Part shown: piece after piece, positions 41,399-51,388 of the stretch
Layout: each line of letters opens with the position of its first letter
Position numbering within the stretch: the first letter of the stretch is position 1
DNA from: Enterococcus sp. DIV0660C
GTDB taxonomy: Bacteria > Bacillota > Bacilli > Lactobacillales > Enterococcaceae
Assembly: GCF_017316125.1 (NCBI RefSeq)
Contig: NZ_JAFLWA010000003.1
Location: 62,001-126,000 of the forward strand
Length of the DNA: 64,000 bases
Direction of reading: 5' to 3'
The notes under the pieces: generated by a model
Databases searched by the model: none
What the model saw: the letters and a program-made list of their open reading frames with translations, nothing else
Told to the model about the DNA's origin: nothing
Translations under genes and position numbers: made by a program

Positions 41399-42102
41399 AG
41401 TGTTGCTATTGCCAAAAGCCAATCATTAAAAATTTAACAATCAAGGAACTCGTTCAGCGAAAAAAGTCAGTTGAACTTTGTTGGGAATGTGCCAAACTAT
41501 TTACTCCTTTATCCAGCGAAAATAAGTGTGATGGTTGCCAAAAAAGTTTATTGAAGAGTGAGAGAAAATCCACACATAGTCAGAAACGCCTTTGTACAGA
41601 TTGCCTTTATTGGCAAGAACGTTATCCGACATATGATTTTTGCCATCGAAGCTTTTTTAAATATGATGAAGCGATGCAAACGTGGTTCCAACAATATAAA
41701 TTTACAGGGGATATTCGTTTAGCAGGGACTTTTGCAAAGCAATGGCAAAGTTTACCAAAAAGATTCCCTGATTATCTTTTTTGTCCGATTCCATTATCAA
41801 ACGAACGACTAGCTCAACGTGGATTCAATCAAGTGAGCCAGATGCTGAAAGTTTCAGGAGTGACTTTTCAGATATTACTTAAGCGAGTCAAACACCATTC
41901 TGCGCAGGCGCAACATACTCGAGTGAAGAGATTAGCGATGCCTCAGCCATTTGCCTTGTGCGTTGAGCCAGAGCAAATCAAACAGTGTAAAATTTTATTA
42001 ATTGATGATGTGTATACAACAGGACAGACGTTATTTCATGCTGCGACTTGTCTTGCAGAATATCAACCAATTGAAGTTCGGACGTTTTCTTTAGCACGAT
42101 AA
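41395..42102 (+). CDS. comFC: ComFC amidophosphoribosyltransferase-like protein
   Basis: A 235-residue late competence protein. An N-terminal zinc-ribbon region carries CCYCQKP, CWEC, CDGCQK and CTDC, and the C-terminal phosphoribosyltransferase fold carries ILLIDDVYTTGQTL (PRPP loop). PIPLSNERLAQRGFNQ is the family signature. It acts with ComFA in DNA uptake. The ATG overlaps the comFA stop. Confidence 0.93.
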   Translation: MKCCYCQKPIIKNLTIKELVQRKKSVELCWECAKLFTPLSSENKCDGCQKSLLKSERKSTHSQKRLCTDCLYWQERYPTYDFCHRSFFKYDEAMQTWFQQYKFTGDIRLAGTFAKQWQSLPKRFPDYLFCPIPLSNERLAQRGFNQVSQMLKVSGVTFQILLKRVKHHSAQAQHTRVKRLAMPQPFALCVEPEQIKQCKILLIDDVYTTGQTLFHAATCLAEYQPIEVRTFSLAR

Positions 42103-42143
42103 AGCAAAAAGTAAAAAATACGTGAAATTGGTAGCGATTTAGT

Positions 42144-42171
42144 TTGCAAATAGATTAGAGTTCGATATAAT
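42144..42171 (+). promoter_or_regulatory. hpf promoter
   Basis: TTGCAA (42144-42149), 16 bp, TATAAT (42166-42171), about 70 bp before hpf. Confidence 0.7.
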
Positions 42172-42239
42172 ATAAATAAGAAGAGGGAAAGAGTGGTCCT
42201 TCTCCTTCTTGATTGTGGTAGACGAAAGGGGTAATTTTT

Positions 42240-42794
42240 ATGTTTAGATATAATGTACGTGGCGAAAATATCGAAGTAACTGAAGCGATTCGTGACTATG
42301 TTGAAAAAAAAGTAGGCAAGTTAGAACGTTATTTCAGTGATGCACCCGATGCTACAGCCCATGTAAACTTAAAAGTTTATACTGAAAAAACAGCAAAAGT
42401 GGAAGTAACGATTCCATTACCTTATCTTGTATTACGTGCGGAAGAAACTTCACCAGATTTATATGCAAGTATTGATTTGGTTGTTGATAAATTGGAACGT
42501 CAGATTCGCAAATTTAAAACAAAAATCAACCGCAAATCTCGTGAAACTGGCATGAATACTGCAAGTGCTGCAGTTTTATTCAATGAAGAAAACGGGGAAG
42601 GCGAAAACGAATCTGAATTAGATATCGTTCGCACAAAACGTTTGTCGTTGAAACCAATGGATAGTGAAGAAGCTGTCTTACAAATGAATATGTTAGGACA
42701 CAACTTCTTTATCTTTGAAGATGCTGAAACCAATGGTACAAGTATCGTTTACCGTCGTAAAGATGGAAAATATGGTTTAATCGAAACTGACTAA
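42240..42794 (+). CDS. hpf: Ribosome hibernation promoting factor, long form
   Basis: A 184-residue long HPF that pairs 70S ribosomes into inactive 100S dimers in stationary phase. The N-terminal HPF/RaiA domain (about 1-100) starts FRYNVRGENIEVTEAIRDYV; a linker leads to the C-terminal dimerisation domain (about 125-184) with VRTKRLSLKPMDSEEAVLQM and the end RRKDGKYGLIE. It sits between comFC and secA as in Bacillus, with its own promoter and terminator. Confidence 0.95.
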   Translation: MFRYNVRGENIEVTEAIRDYVEKKVGKLERYFSDAPDATAHVNLKVYTEKTAKVEVTIPLPYLVLRAEETSPDLYASIDLVVDKLERQIRKFKTKINRKSRETGMNTASAAVLFNEENGEGENESELDIVRTKRLSLKPMDSEEAVLQMNMLGHNFFIFEDAETNGTSIVYRRKDGKYGLIETD

Positions 42795-42810
42795 AAAATA
42801 ACTATTTTTT

Positions 42811-42851
42811 AAAACCTTATGGTGTCTAGCTTGACACCATAAGGTTTTTTT
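42811..42851 (+). terminator. hpf terminator
   Basis: AAAACCTTATGGTGTC pairs with GACACCATAAGGTTTT over a 6-nt loop, then T residues. Confidence 0.94.
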
Positions 42852-42913
42852 ACATAAAAAAGCTGTATTTTTATTAAGAATAAAGAAGTTCATAGAATAA
42901 TCTAGCTAAGATA

Positions 42914-42942
42914 TTTCAATTATCTATAAGTAATGATAAAAT
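42914..42942 (+). promoter_or_regulatory. secA promoter
   Basis: TTTCAA (42914-42919), 17 bp, TAAAAT (42937-42942). Confidence 0.55.
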
Positions 42943-43001
42943 GGATAGGAAAGTCTACATAAGCGAGATGGATATTGCAGAAAAAGGAGATTATACAACG
43001 A

Positions 43002-45536
43002 ATGGCCAATTTTATACGTTCAATTATTGAAAATGATAAAAAAGAATTAAAACGTTTAGATAGCATTGCTAAAAAAGTTGAATCACATGCTGACAAAATG
43101 GCAGCTTTAACTGATGAGCAATTACAAGCAAAAACTGATGAATTTAAAGGTAGATACAAAAAAGGTGAAACCTTAGACCAATTATTACCAGAAGCGTTCG
43201 CCGTTGTTCGCGAAGCAGCGAAACGTGTCTTGGGTTTATATCCTTACCATGTCCAATTGATGGGTGGGATCGTTCTTCATGATGGGAACATTCCAGAGAT
43301 GCGTACCGGTGAAGGTAAAACATTGACCGCTACTATGCCAGTGTATTTAAATGCATTGTCAGGTGAAGGTGTACACGTTGTTACTGTAAATGAATATTTA
43401 GCAACCCGTGACTCAACTGAAATGGGTGAGCTATATAATTTCTTAGGACTTAGCGTTGGTTTGAATATCAATTCTAAATCAGCTGATGAAAAACGTGACG
43501 CGTATAATTGTGATATTACTTATAGTACAAATAACGAATTAGGTTTTGACTATTTGCGTGACAACATGGTGGTTTATCGTAATCAAATGGTTCAACGACC
43601 ATTGAACTACGCGATTGTCGATGAAGTGGATTCCATTTTGATCGATGAAGCCAGAACACCATTGATTATTTCAGGACAAGCAGAAAAATCAACTGCTTTA
43701 TACACAAGAACAGATAACTTCGTTAAACGCTTGAAGGAAGAAGAAGACTATAAAATTGACGTTCAGTCAAAAACGATTGGGTTAACTGAAACGGGTATCG
43801 AAAAGGCAGAAGAAACTTTTGGATTAGAAAACTTATATGACATTGAAAACACTGCTTTGACACATCACTTAGATCAAGCATTACGTGCGAACTACATTAT
43901 GTTACTTGATATTGATTATGTGGTTCAAGACGGAAAAGTCATGATCGTTGACCAATTTACTGGTCGTATTATGGATGGTCGTCGTTACTCTGATGGACTT
44001 CACCAAGCAATTGAAGCAAAAGAAGGCGTAGAAATCGAAGACGAAACAAAAACAATGGCTTCGATCACATTCCAAAACTATTTCCGTATGTACAAAAAAC
44101 TTTCTGGGATGACTGGTACTGCGAAAACGGAAGAAGAAGAGTTTAGAGAAATCTATAACATTCAAGTTATTCAAATTCCAACGAACCGTCCAGTTATTCG
44201 TGATGACCGTGCAGATTTACTTTATCCAACGTTGGAAAGTAAATTCCATGCGGTTGTTCAAGATATCAAAGATCGTTATCGTAAAGGACAACCAGTCTTG
44301 GTAGGTACAGTTGCGGTTGAAACATCTGAATTACTATCAGATATGTTGAATCGCGAACGGATTCCGCATGAAGTATTGAATGCTAAAAATCATTTTAAAG
44401 AAGCCGAAATCATCATGAATGCTGGTCAAAAAGGTGCAGTTACGATTGCTACTAACATGGCTGGTCGTGGGACGGATATCAAGTTAGGTCTTGGTGTACG
44501 TGAATTAGGCGGTTTAGCTGTTATTGGTACGGAACGTCATGAATCTCGTCGTATCGATAATCAGTTGCGTGGACGTGCTGGACGTCAAGGAGACCCAGGC
44601 ATGTCACAATTTTATCTTTCATTAGAAGATGATTTGATGAAACGTTTTGGTTCAGAACGAATCAAGGCTTTCTTGGATCGGATGAAAATTGGGGATGAAG
44701 ATGCGGTTATCCAAAGTAAGATGTTAACAAAACAAGTTGAGTCTGCTCAAAAACGAGTAGAAGGAAACAACTATGATACGCGTAAAAATGTCTTACAATA
44801 TGACGATGTGATGCGTGAACAACGTGAAGTAATCTATAAACAACGTCAAGATGTCATCATGGAAGAAACTAGTTTGTCTCAACCATTGATGAATATGGTC
44901 AAAAGAACAATTAGCCGTGTAGTAGATGCACACACACAACTAGAAAAAGAAAATTGGAACCTTGAAGGCATTGTTGACTTTGCCGGAAATGCGATTGTCC
45001 ATGAAGACAGCATCAGTGTGAAAGAGCTTGAAGGAAAAACGCCAGAAGAAATGAAAGCTTATTTAAATGAGTTAGCACAGGATGTGTTTGATACAAAAGC
45101 CAACCATTTAAATGGTCCTGAACAACTCTTAGAATTTGAAAAAGTTGTTATCTTGCGCGTGGTTGATTCAAAATGGACAGATCATATTGATGCTATGGAT
45201 CAATTACGTCAATCAATTGGGCTACGTGCATACGGGCAAAATAATCCGCTAGTTGAGTATCAAACAGAAGGATACAAAATGTTTGAAGATATGGTCGGTG
45301 CAATTGAATATGAAGTGACTCGATTATTCATGAAAGCTGAAATCCGTCAAAATGTTCAACGAGAACAAGTATCTCAAGGCGAAGCTTCGCATGCCACAGA
45401 AGCAAGTGCAGAAGAAAAAAGTAACACAAGTGCAAAAAAACAACCAGTTCAAGTGAATAAAGTTGGACGAAATGATCCTTGTCCTTGTGGAAGCGGAAAA
45501 AAATATAAAAACTGCCACGGGAAAAATGAAGCTTAA
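43002..45536 (+). CDS. secA: Protein translocase ATPase SecA
   Basis: The motor that drives preproteins through SecYEG; 844 residues from the chosen ATG. Walker A is [11 protein letters not shown], Walker B is [14 protein letters not shown], the helicase motif [13 protein letters not shown] is present, and the C-terminal zinc site reads [14 protein letters not shown], which binds SecB-like partners or ribosomes. Start [12 protein letters not shown] at 43002 fits SecA orthologues; AAGGAG lies 11 bases upstream. prfB follows as in Bacillus. Confidence 0.97.
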   Translation: MANFIRSIIENDKKELKRLDSIAKKVESHADKMAALTDEQLQAKTDEFKGRYKKGETLDQLLPEAFAVVREAAKRVLGLYPYHVQLMGGIVLHDGNIPEMRTGEGKTLTATMPVYLNALSGEGVHVVTVNEYLATRDSTEMGELYNFLGLSVGLNINSKSADEKRDAYNCDITYSTNNELGFDYLRDNMVVYRNQMVQRPLNYAIVDEVDSILIDEARTPLIISGQAEKSTALYTRTDNFVKRLKEEEDYKIDVQSKTIGLTETGIEKAEETFGLENLYDIENTALTHHLDQALRANYIMLLDIDYVVQDGKVMIVDQFTGRIMDGRRYSDGLHQAIEAKEGVEIEDETKTMASITFQNYFRMYKKLSGMTGTAKTEEEEFREIYNIQVIQIPTNRPVIRDDRADLLYPTLESKFHAVVQDIKDRYRKGQPVLVGTVAVETSELLSDMLNRERIPHEVLNAKNHFKEAEIIMNAGQKGAVTIATNMAGRGTDIKLGLGVRELGGLAVIGTERHESRRIDNQLRGRAGRQGDPGMSQFYLSLEDDLMKRFGSERIKAFLDRMKIGDEDAVIQSKMLTKQVESAQKRVEGNNYDTRKNVLQYDDVMREQREVIYKQRQDVIMEETSLSQPLMNMVKRTISRVVDAHTQLEKENWNLEGIVDFAGNAIVHEDSISVKELEGKTPEEMKAYLNELAQDVFDTKANHLNGPEQLLEFEKVVILRVVDSKWTDHIDAMDQLRQSIGLRAYGQNNPLVEYQTEGYKMFEDMVGAIEYEVTRLFMKAEIRQNVQREQVSQGEASHATEASAEEKSNTSAKKQPVQVNKVGRNDPCPCGSGKKYKNCHGKNEA

Positions 45537-45548
45537 TCATTTTTAAAT

Positions 45549-45605
45549 AGAAAGAAGCTGGTGAGAGAAGTTCTTTTTAGAAAGAATTTGTCTCACCTTC
45601 TTTCT
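45549..45605 (+). terminator. Hairpin between secA and prfB
   Basis: AGAAAGAAG-GTGAGA pairs with TCTCAC-CTTCTTTCT, with a bulge in the left arm and a large loop. There is no clear T run, so read-through into prfB is likely. Confidence 0.5.
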
Positions 45606-45686
45606 GTTATCTTTAGATTCTGGTAGACTAGAAAAAGAAGTGAAAAGAAGACGAAAAAGATTGTCCAGAGAAAGAAGGAAGCAAAC

Positions 45687-46788
45687 ATGGAAATTTTTGA
45701 GATTCGCAATTTGTTAGCTGACATGCAAGAGAAGGTCACAAGCTTTAGGGGGTCTCTTTGACTTAGATCAGTTAGAAGAATCGATTGCGCAAGCGGAGTA
45801 TAAGATGGCTGAACCGGGTTTTTGGGATGACAGTGTTGCTGCTCAACAAGTGATCAATGAAAATAATGCGAATAAAGAAACTTATGACCAATTCCATTCA
45901 TTAGCGGATGAATTGGAAGAATTAGAACTGTTGACGGAATTGTTGCAAGAAGAACCAGATGCAGAAATGCAAACAGAATTGGAAACACGATTACATGCGT
46001 TAAATGAAAAAATGAAGACGTATGAGTTAGCTATGTTACTTGATGGACCTTATGATCGAAATAACGCTATTTTGGAATTACATCCTGGAGCAGGCGGAAC
46101 AGAATCACAAGATTGGGGCAGCATGTTATTGCGTATGTATACACGCTGGTCAGAACAGCATGGGTATCAAGTGGAAATCTTGGATTATCAAGCCGGTGAC
46201 GAAGCGGGAATCAAGAGTGTTACTTTACTCATCAAAGGACATAATGCATTTGGGTATTTGAAATCTGAAAAAGGTGTTCATCGCTTGGTTCGAATATCAC
46301 CGTTTGATTCAGCAAAAAGACGTCACACTTCTTTTTGTTCAGTGGATGTTATGCCTGAATTGGATGAAACAATTGATATTGAAATCAATCCAGATGAGTT
46401 AAAAATCGATACGTATCGTGCCAGTGGAGCCGGTGGACAGCACATTAATAAAACAGAATCTGCTGTGCGAATCACACATATACCAACTGGAACAGTGGTT
46501 GCCAGCCAAGCACAACGTTCCCAGTTAAAAAATAGAGAGCAAGCAATGGGGATGTTGAAGGCTAAACTTTATCAACTCGAAGTAGAGAAAAAAGAACAGG
46601 AAGCTGCAGCATTGCGTGGTGAACAAAAAGAAATTGGTTGGGGTTCACAAATCCGTTCCTATGTATTCCATCCTTACTCAATGGTTAAAGATCACCGAAC
46701 AAATGTGGAAACCGGGAATGTTCAAGCGGTCATGGATGGAGACTTAGACCTATTTATTGATGCTTACCTAAAACTACATTTGGTATAA
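45687..46788 (+). CDS. prfB: Peptide chain release factor 2, with programmed +1 frameshift
   Basis: RF2 recognises UGA and UAA. The gene starts at ATG 45687, reads 24 codons, meets an in-frame TGA at 45759-45761, and continues in the +1 frame from GAC at 45760, giving about 366 residues, the normal length. An internal SD-like AGGGGG (45747-45752) and the slippery CTT-TGA-C are the classical shift elements. The stop-recognition SPF tripeptide ([12 protein letters not shown]) and the catalytic GGQ ([12 protein letters not shown]) are present. It is not a pseudogene. Low RF2 raises the frameshift, so the gene regulates itself. Confidence 0.97.
45747..45762 (+). promoter_or_regulatory. prfB programmed frameshift signal
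   Basis: AGGGGG, then TCT CTT TGA C: the ribosome slips from CTT to TTT and resumes at GAC. Confidence 0.95.
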
Positions 46789-46855
46789 CATTAGTGGATT
46801 ATTATTTAATTGACATAAAATTGTAAAATTTTGCAAGCAACTTGAAACATTGCCA

Positions 46856-46864
46856 TGCTATAAT
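46856..46864 (+). promoter_or_regulatory. Extended -10 of ftsEX
   Basis: TGC-TATAAT is an extended -10, 35 bp before ftsE; no good -35 is visible. Confidence 0.55.
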
Positions 46865-46898
46865 GGCTGAAGACTGAAAAAGATATGGAGAGAATGCC

Positions 46899-47585
46899 AT
46901 GATTGAAATGAAGGATGTAATGAAGAAGTACTCCAATGGTACGACTGCCATCCGCAATCTCTCGGTCGTTATCGATCAAGGAGAATTTGTTTATGTAGTT
47001 GGACCATCAGGAGCAGGGAAATCTACATTTATCAAATTGATGTACCGAGAAGAAAAAGCAACTAAGGGAACATTGAATATTGCAGGACACGATTTGATGG
47101 CTATCAAAAATCGTGAAGTTCCTTATTTACGCAGAGAAATTGGAATTGTCTTCCAAGATTATAAACTACTCCCACGGAAAACTGTTTATGAAAATGTTGC
47201 TTACGCTATGCAAGTAATTGGTCGTAAACCACGTGAAATCAAAAAACGTGTGATGGAAGTTTTAGATTTAGTTGGGTTAAAACATAAAGTACGTGTTTTT
47301 CCAAGCGAATTATCTGGTGGGGAACAACAACGTGTTGCGATTGCACGCGCGATTGTCAACACACCAAAAGTTTTGATTGCAGATGAACCTACAGGTAATT
47401 TAGACCCTGAAAATTCATGGGAAATTATGAAACTCCTTGATCGCATCAATGGACAAGGGACGACAGTTGTTATGGCAACACATAACAGTACGATCGTAAA
47501 TACAATTCGTCATCGGGTAATCGCTATTGAAAATGGACGAATTATTCGAGACCAAGCGGAAGGGGAATACGGATACGATGATTAG
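46899..47585 (+). CDS. ftsE: Cell division ATP-binding protein FtsE
   Basis: The ABC-type ATPase of the FtsEX complex, which activates peptidoglycan hydrolases (PcsB/SagA type in this group) at the division site. 228 residues: Walker A GPSGAGKST, Q-loop VFQDYKLL, signature LSGGEQQRVAIARAI, Walker B VLIADEPTGNLD, H-loop MATHN. It overlaps ftsX by 8 bases. Confidence 0.96.
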   Translation: MIEMKDVMKKYSNGTTAIRNLSVVIDQGEFVYVVGPSGAGKSTFIKLMYREEKATKGTLNIAGHDLMAIKNREVPYLRREIGIVFQDYKLLPRKTVYENVAYAMQVIGRKPREIKKRVMEVLDLVGLKHKVRVFPSELSGGEQQRVAIARAIVNTPKVLIADEPTGNLDPENSWEIMKLLDRINGQGTTVVMATHNSTIVNTIRHRVIAIENGRIIRDQAEGEYGYDD

Positions 47586-48462
47586 AACCTTTTTCCGCCA
47601 CCTATTAGAAAGTATCAAAAGCTTGAAACGTAACGGCTGGATGACTGTTGCCTCTGTTAGTGCGGTAACAATCACTTTAGCACTTGTTGGTATTTTTATG
47701 GCTGTTATTATGAATGCAACCAAACTTGCACAAGATATTGAAGGAAACGTAGATGTTTCAGTTTTTGTTGATATTGGTACAAAAGAGGCGGATATCAAAA
47801 AATTAGGAACAGAATTAGAAAAACTTGATCATGTTGAAAAAGTGTCTTTTTCAAGTAAAGACCAAGAATTGAAAAAAATCCAAGCAGCAATGGGTGATTC
47901 ATGGAATCTATTTGAAGGAGATAGCAATCCTTTATATGATGTATATGTGGTAAGTGCAACCGAACCTTCTTATACCAAAGAGGTCTCAAAAGAAGCAGAA
48001 AAATTATCTAACGTTTATCATGCAGATTATGGAGGTACTTCTTCAGATCGGATCTTTGAAATTGCAGGAGCTGTTCGTACATGGGGATTAGCAGCTGCGG
48101 CATTGTTATTATTTGTTGCTATGTTCTTGATCTCTAACACGATACGCATTACGATTTTATCTCGTCAAAGAGAAATTCAAATCATGCGTTTAGTTGGAGC
48201 AAAAAATGGCTATATTCGTTGGCCTTTCTTCCTAGAAGGCGGTTGGATCGGTTTGATTGGCGCAATTATTCCGATGTTGATCTTAACATTTGGTTATCGT
48301 GAAATTTTCCAATTGGTCAATCCATCACTCTTGCGTTCGAACTATTCATTATTACAACCAGCAGACTTTGTTTGGAAAATCAATGTCTTGATGACTGGTA
48401 TCGGAGTAATCATTGGTTCTTTAGGATCAACAATCTCAATGAGACGATTCCTGAAAATTTAA
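47578..48462 (+). CDS. ftsX: Cell division protein FtsX
   Basis: The membrane partner of FtsE, 294 residues with four helices: one near 20-42, then a large extracellular loop (about 45-165) that docks the hydrolase, then three helices ending at residue 290. RQREIQIMRLVGAKNGYIRWPF is conserved (given in part). The ATG lies inside the end of ftsE. A terminator follows. Confidence 0.95.
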   Translation: MIRTFFRHLLESIKSLKRNGWMTVASVSAVTITLALVGIFMAVIMNATKLAQDIEGNVDVSVFVDIGTKEADIKKLGTELEKLDHVEKVSFSSKDQELKKIQAAMGDSWNLFEGDSNPLYDVYVVSATEPSYTKEVSKEAEKLSNVYHADYGGTSSDRIFEIAGAVRTWGLAAAALLLFVAMFLISNTIRITILSRQREIQIMRLVGAKNGYIRWPFFLEGGWIGLIGAIIPMLILTFGYREIFQLVNPSLLRSNYSLLQPADFVWKINVLMTGIGVIIGSLGSTISMRRFLKI

Positions 48463-48479
48463 TCAATCATTTACAGTAG

Positions 48480-48520
48480 AAAACATTGTACTCATGAAAA
48501 CTGAGTACAATGTTTTTTTT
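48480..48520 (+). terminator. ftsEX terminator
   Basis: AAAACATTGTACTCA pairs with TGAGTACAATGTTTT, then a T run. Confidence 0.94.
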
Positions 48521-48617
48521 ATGGTGAAAAAATGGCTTGAGGCGTATTCTTTTTTCTCTTTACTTTAAAAAAAAACTTGGTTATGCTTAGGAGGTTAGAA
48601 AATGAAGAGGTGAATCC

Positions 48618-50066
48618 ATGAAGGTGATTGTTGATAATTTTTTTACGATCATTTTGATTGCGAATATTTTATTATCGCTAATCATTGTGTTTCGTGAAAG
48701 AAGAGAAACAGCACAAACATGGGCTTGGTTACTTGTGTTGATGTTTATCCCAATTTTAGGATTTATTCTATATATTTTTTTTGGTAGGGGAATTTCAAAA
48801 GATAAAATTTTTGATTTGAAGATGCAAGGAAAAATTGGGATGAATTTGGAAATTGAAGAAGATAAACAAGCGTTAAAACGTGGACTGTATCCCCATCCGC
48901 CAACCGGACAAGCCGATGTTAGACAACTGATTTATATGTTGACTGTTTCAGAAGGAACGTTATATACGTCTCAAAACGAAGTTACTTTATTTACAGATGG
49001 CCGTGAAAAATTTGATGCGTTGATTGACGATATCAATCATGCCCAAAATCATATCCACCTCGAGTATTATATTTATCGAAGCGATGATTTGGGAGTCGAA
49101 CTACGGGATGCCTTGATCTCGGCTGCACGACGAGGTGTAAAAGTACGGGTTTTATTAGATGCATGGGGATCTACGCAAGTTTCACTAAGTTTCTTTGATG
49201 AATTAAAGAAACATGGCGGGGAAGTTGCTTTCTTTTTCCCTTTATTTGTTCCGTATATCAATCCGCGAATCAATTACCGAAATCATCGGAAAATCGTTGT
49301 AATTGATGGACAAATTGGTTATACAGGTGGATTCAATGTGGGGAATGAGTACTTAGGTTTGGTCAAAAAATTTGGGTATTGGCGTGATAACCATTTAAGA
49401 ATCTATGGCGAAGCTGTTTATAGCTTACAAAATCGCTTTTTGATGGATTGGAATTCTCAACATACAAATGAAGTCAGTTACTCACCAGATTTTTTCCCGA
49501 GGATTAATTCTACAGGGGACATGGCTGTACAAATCGTGACTAGTGGGCCTGATTCGGAACACGAACAGATCAAAATGACTTATTTAAAAATGATTTCTTT
49601 AGCTAAACGAGAAATTTTGATTCAGACACCTTATTATATTCCTGATGGCTCCATTCATGAGGCGCTCAAGCTGGCTTTGCTAGCAGGCGTAAAAGTTCAT
49701 TTACAAATTCCGAATAAACCAGACCATCCATTGGTTTACTGGGCAACTTATTCTTTCGCAGCGGAACTGATTGAGTACGGTGCAATCGTTGAAACCTACG
49801 AGAATGGCTTTATTCATGCGAAGACGATGATTATTGACGGGGGCGTCGTTTCGGTAGGCTCGGCAAACATTGATGTTCGTTCTTTCCGTTTAGATTTTGA
49901 AGTCAATACATTAGTGTATGATGAACGAATGGCTTCGCAAGTACGCAAAGCATTTTTTGATGACTCAAATGTATCAAAACAATTGACAAGAGAAATTTAT
50001 GAAAATCGAGGCACGATAATCAAACTTAAAGAAGGGTTAGCAAGATTAGTTTCACCATTACTTTAA
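48618..50066 (+). CDS. cls: Cardiolipin synthase
   Basis: A 482-residue phospholipase-D-type enzyme that joins two phosphatidylglycerols into cardiolipin at the membrane. Two N-terminal helices (about 7-27 and 36-56) are followed by two HKD motifs, NHRKIVVIDGQIGYTGG and HAKTMIIDGGVVSVGSAN. Changes in cls are linked to daptomycin resistance in enterococci; this copy shows no obvious defect, but no reference allele is available here. SD is AGAGGTGA. Confidence 0.96.
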   Translation: MKVIVDNFFTIILIANILLSLIIVFRERRETAQTWAWLLVLMFIPILGFILYIFFGRGISKDKIFDLKMQGKIGMNLEIEEDKQALKRGLYPHPPTGQADVRQLIYMLTVSEGTLYTSQNEVTLFTDGREKFDALIDDINHAQNHIHLEYYIYRSDDLGVELRDALISAARRGVKVRVLLDAWGSTQVSLSFFDELKKHGGEVAFFFPLFVPYINPRINYRNHRKIVVIDGQIGYTGGFNVGNEYLGLVKKFGYWRDNHLRIYGEAVYSLQNRFLMDWNSQHTNEVSYSPDFFPRINSTGDMAVQIVTSGPDSEHEQIKMTYLKMISLAKREILIQTPYYIPDGSIHEALKLALLAGVKVHLQIPNKPDHPLVYWATYSFAAELIEYGAIVETYENGFIHAKTMIIDGGVVSVGSANIDVRSFRLDFEVNTLVYDERMASQVRKAFFDDSNVSKQLTREIYENRGTIIKLKEGLARLVSPLL

Positions 50067-50077
50067 GAGGGATAAGC

Positions 50078-50127
50078 AAAAAGGACTTGAAGCATAAATC
50101 GCTGATTTATGTTCCAAGTCCTTTTTT
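50078..50127 (+). terminator. cls terminator
   Basis: AAAAAGGACTTG and CCAAGTCCTTTTT close an inner GCATAAATC/GATTTATGT helix, then a T run. Confidence 0.9.
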
Positions 50128-50139
50128 ATCGGGGTCACT

Positions 50140-50261
50140 TCTGAATAAATTCAGAAATGAAGAAAACGTCTCAATCCACTTTTGTGAACTTTGGGGTATT
50201 TCTTGATTTTTGGGGAAAGCAAGAAATAAGTTCGCTCAAGTTTTTTTGAGAGACGCATTTC
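50140..50261 (+). ncRNA. Candidate structured RNA element upstream of pstS
   Basis: A small palindrome TTCTGAAT-AA-ATTCAGAA (50140-50157) leads into a fold with closing helix P1: GAAATG (50154-50159) with CATTTC (50256-50261), and CGTCTC (50167-50172) with GAGACG (50250-50255). P2 is GTGAACT (50184-50190) with AGTTCGC (50229-50235), topped by TATTTCTTG (50197-50205) with CAAGAAATA (50220-50228). A short P3 is TCAA (50236-50239) with TTGA (50246-50249). This is a three-way-junction pattern with no ORF. It matches no riboswitch class I know. It could be an sRNA, a leader or a dispersed element. Confidence 0.5.
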
Positions 50262-50416
50262 AGAAATAGTATAGCATAGTCAAAAATAATGAGATAGTTT
50301 TATTTTTATTTTATCAAAAATAACTCATCAATTTGTTATTTAATAATTTTGATTCGTTTTCAATAAACACGGAAAATGTTAGAATAAAATTACTTTATGA
50401 CTAAAGGAGATTTTTA

Positions 50417-51274
50417 ATGAAAAAATTAAAATTATTATTACCAGTATTGGGATTAGCCATTCTTTTATCTGGATGTGCAAAATGGATTGATCGTGGGGAA
50501 TCAATTACAGCAGTAGGATCTTCTGCATTGCAGCCACTAGTTGAAACTGTTGCGGAAAGCTACCAAACAGAAAATCCCGGAAAATTCGTCAACGTCCAAG
50601 GTGGTGGTAGCGGAACTGGTTTATCTCAAGTGCAATCTGGTGCCGTAGACATCGGAAACTCTGACTTGTTTGCTGAGGAAAAATCTGGAATTGATGCAAA
50701 AGCTTTGGTAGATCATAAGGTTGCTGTTGTTGGGATCACGCCGATTGTGAATAAAAAAGTGGGTGTCACAGATATTTCCATGGAAGAATTAAAAAAACTA
50801 TTTACTGGTGAAATCAAGAATTGGAAAGAGCTTGGTGGGAACGATCAGGCAGTGGTTATTTTAAACCGTGCTTCTGGAAGTGGGACACGTAGTACATTTG
50901 AAAAATGGGTCCTAGATGGTGAATCTGCAATCCAAGCACAAGAGCAAGATTCAAGTGGAATGGTTCGCCAAATCGTTGCCGACACACCTGGAGCAATCAG
51001 CTATGTCGCTTTTTCTTATGTAACAGACGAAGTAGCAACACTTAAAATCGACGGTGTAGAACCAACAGATGAAAATGTAACAACCAATGAATGGACTATT
51101 TGGGCATATGAACATATGTATACAAAAGGTAAGCCAACGGAGTTAACGGATGAATTTTTAGCGTACATTCTTTCAGACGAGATTCAAAATAATATCGTTG
51201 GTGAACTAGGTTATATCCCAGTTTCACAAATGAAAGTGGAACGTGACTGGGAAGGAAACATCATTTCTGAATAA
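50417..51274 (+). CDS. pstS: Phosphate ABC transporter substrate-binding lipoprotein
   Basis: The high-affinity phosphate receptor, 285 residues, exported and lipid-anchored: signal peptide LLLPVLGLAILLSGC with the lipobox Cys at about residue 20. Phosphate-binding loops include AVGSSALQPLVE, GGGSGTGLSQVQSGAVDIG and NRASGSGTRSTFE. It begins a full pst operon. SD AAAGGAGA. The promoter candidate is TAGAAT near 50381 with a weak -35 TTTTCA, as expected for a PhoP-dependent gene. Confidence 0.95.
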   Translation: MKKLKLLLPVLGLAILLSGCAKWIDRGESITAVGSSALQPLVETVAESYQTENPGKFVNVQGGGSGTGLSQVQSGAVDIGNSDLFAEEKSGIDAKALVDHKVAVVGITPIVNKKVGVTDISMEELKKLFTGEIKNWKELGGNDQAVVILNRASGSGTRSTFEKWVLDGESAIQAQEQDSSGMVRQIVADTPGAISYVAFSYVTDEVATLKIDGVEPTDENVTTNEWTIWAYEHMYTKGKPTELTDEFLAYILSDEIQNNIVGELGYIPVSQMKVERDWEGNIISE

Positions 51275-51388
51275 CCTTTACAAAAAATTTACAAACTTAG
51301 CGAAACTTTTACATGTTATTAAAACCAAATTGATGTTTGTTTTGTACACTAAACAAGTATGTTAAACCTGAGCAAGGGGGAGTCATCT

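Noticed and set aside
45805-46788. prfB as a truncated gene or pseudogene starting at 45805
   Set aside because: A 24-codon leader with the classical RF2 frameshift signal restores the full length.
50154-50261. T-box or SAM riboswitch
   Set aside because: There is no T-box sequence (AGGGTGGNACCGCG-like) and no kink-turn or other core of SAM classes, and the downstream gene is a phosphate transporter.
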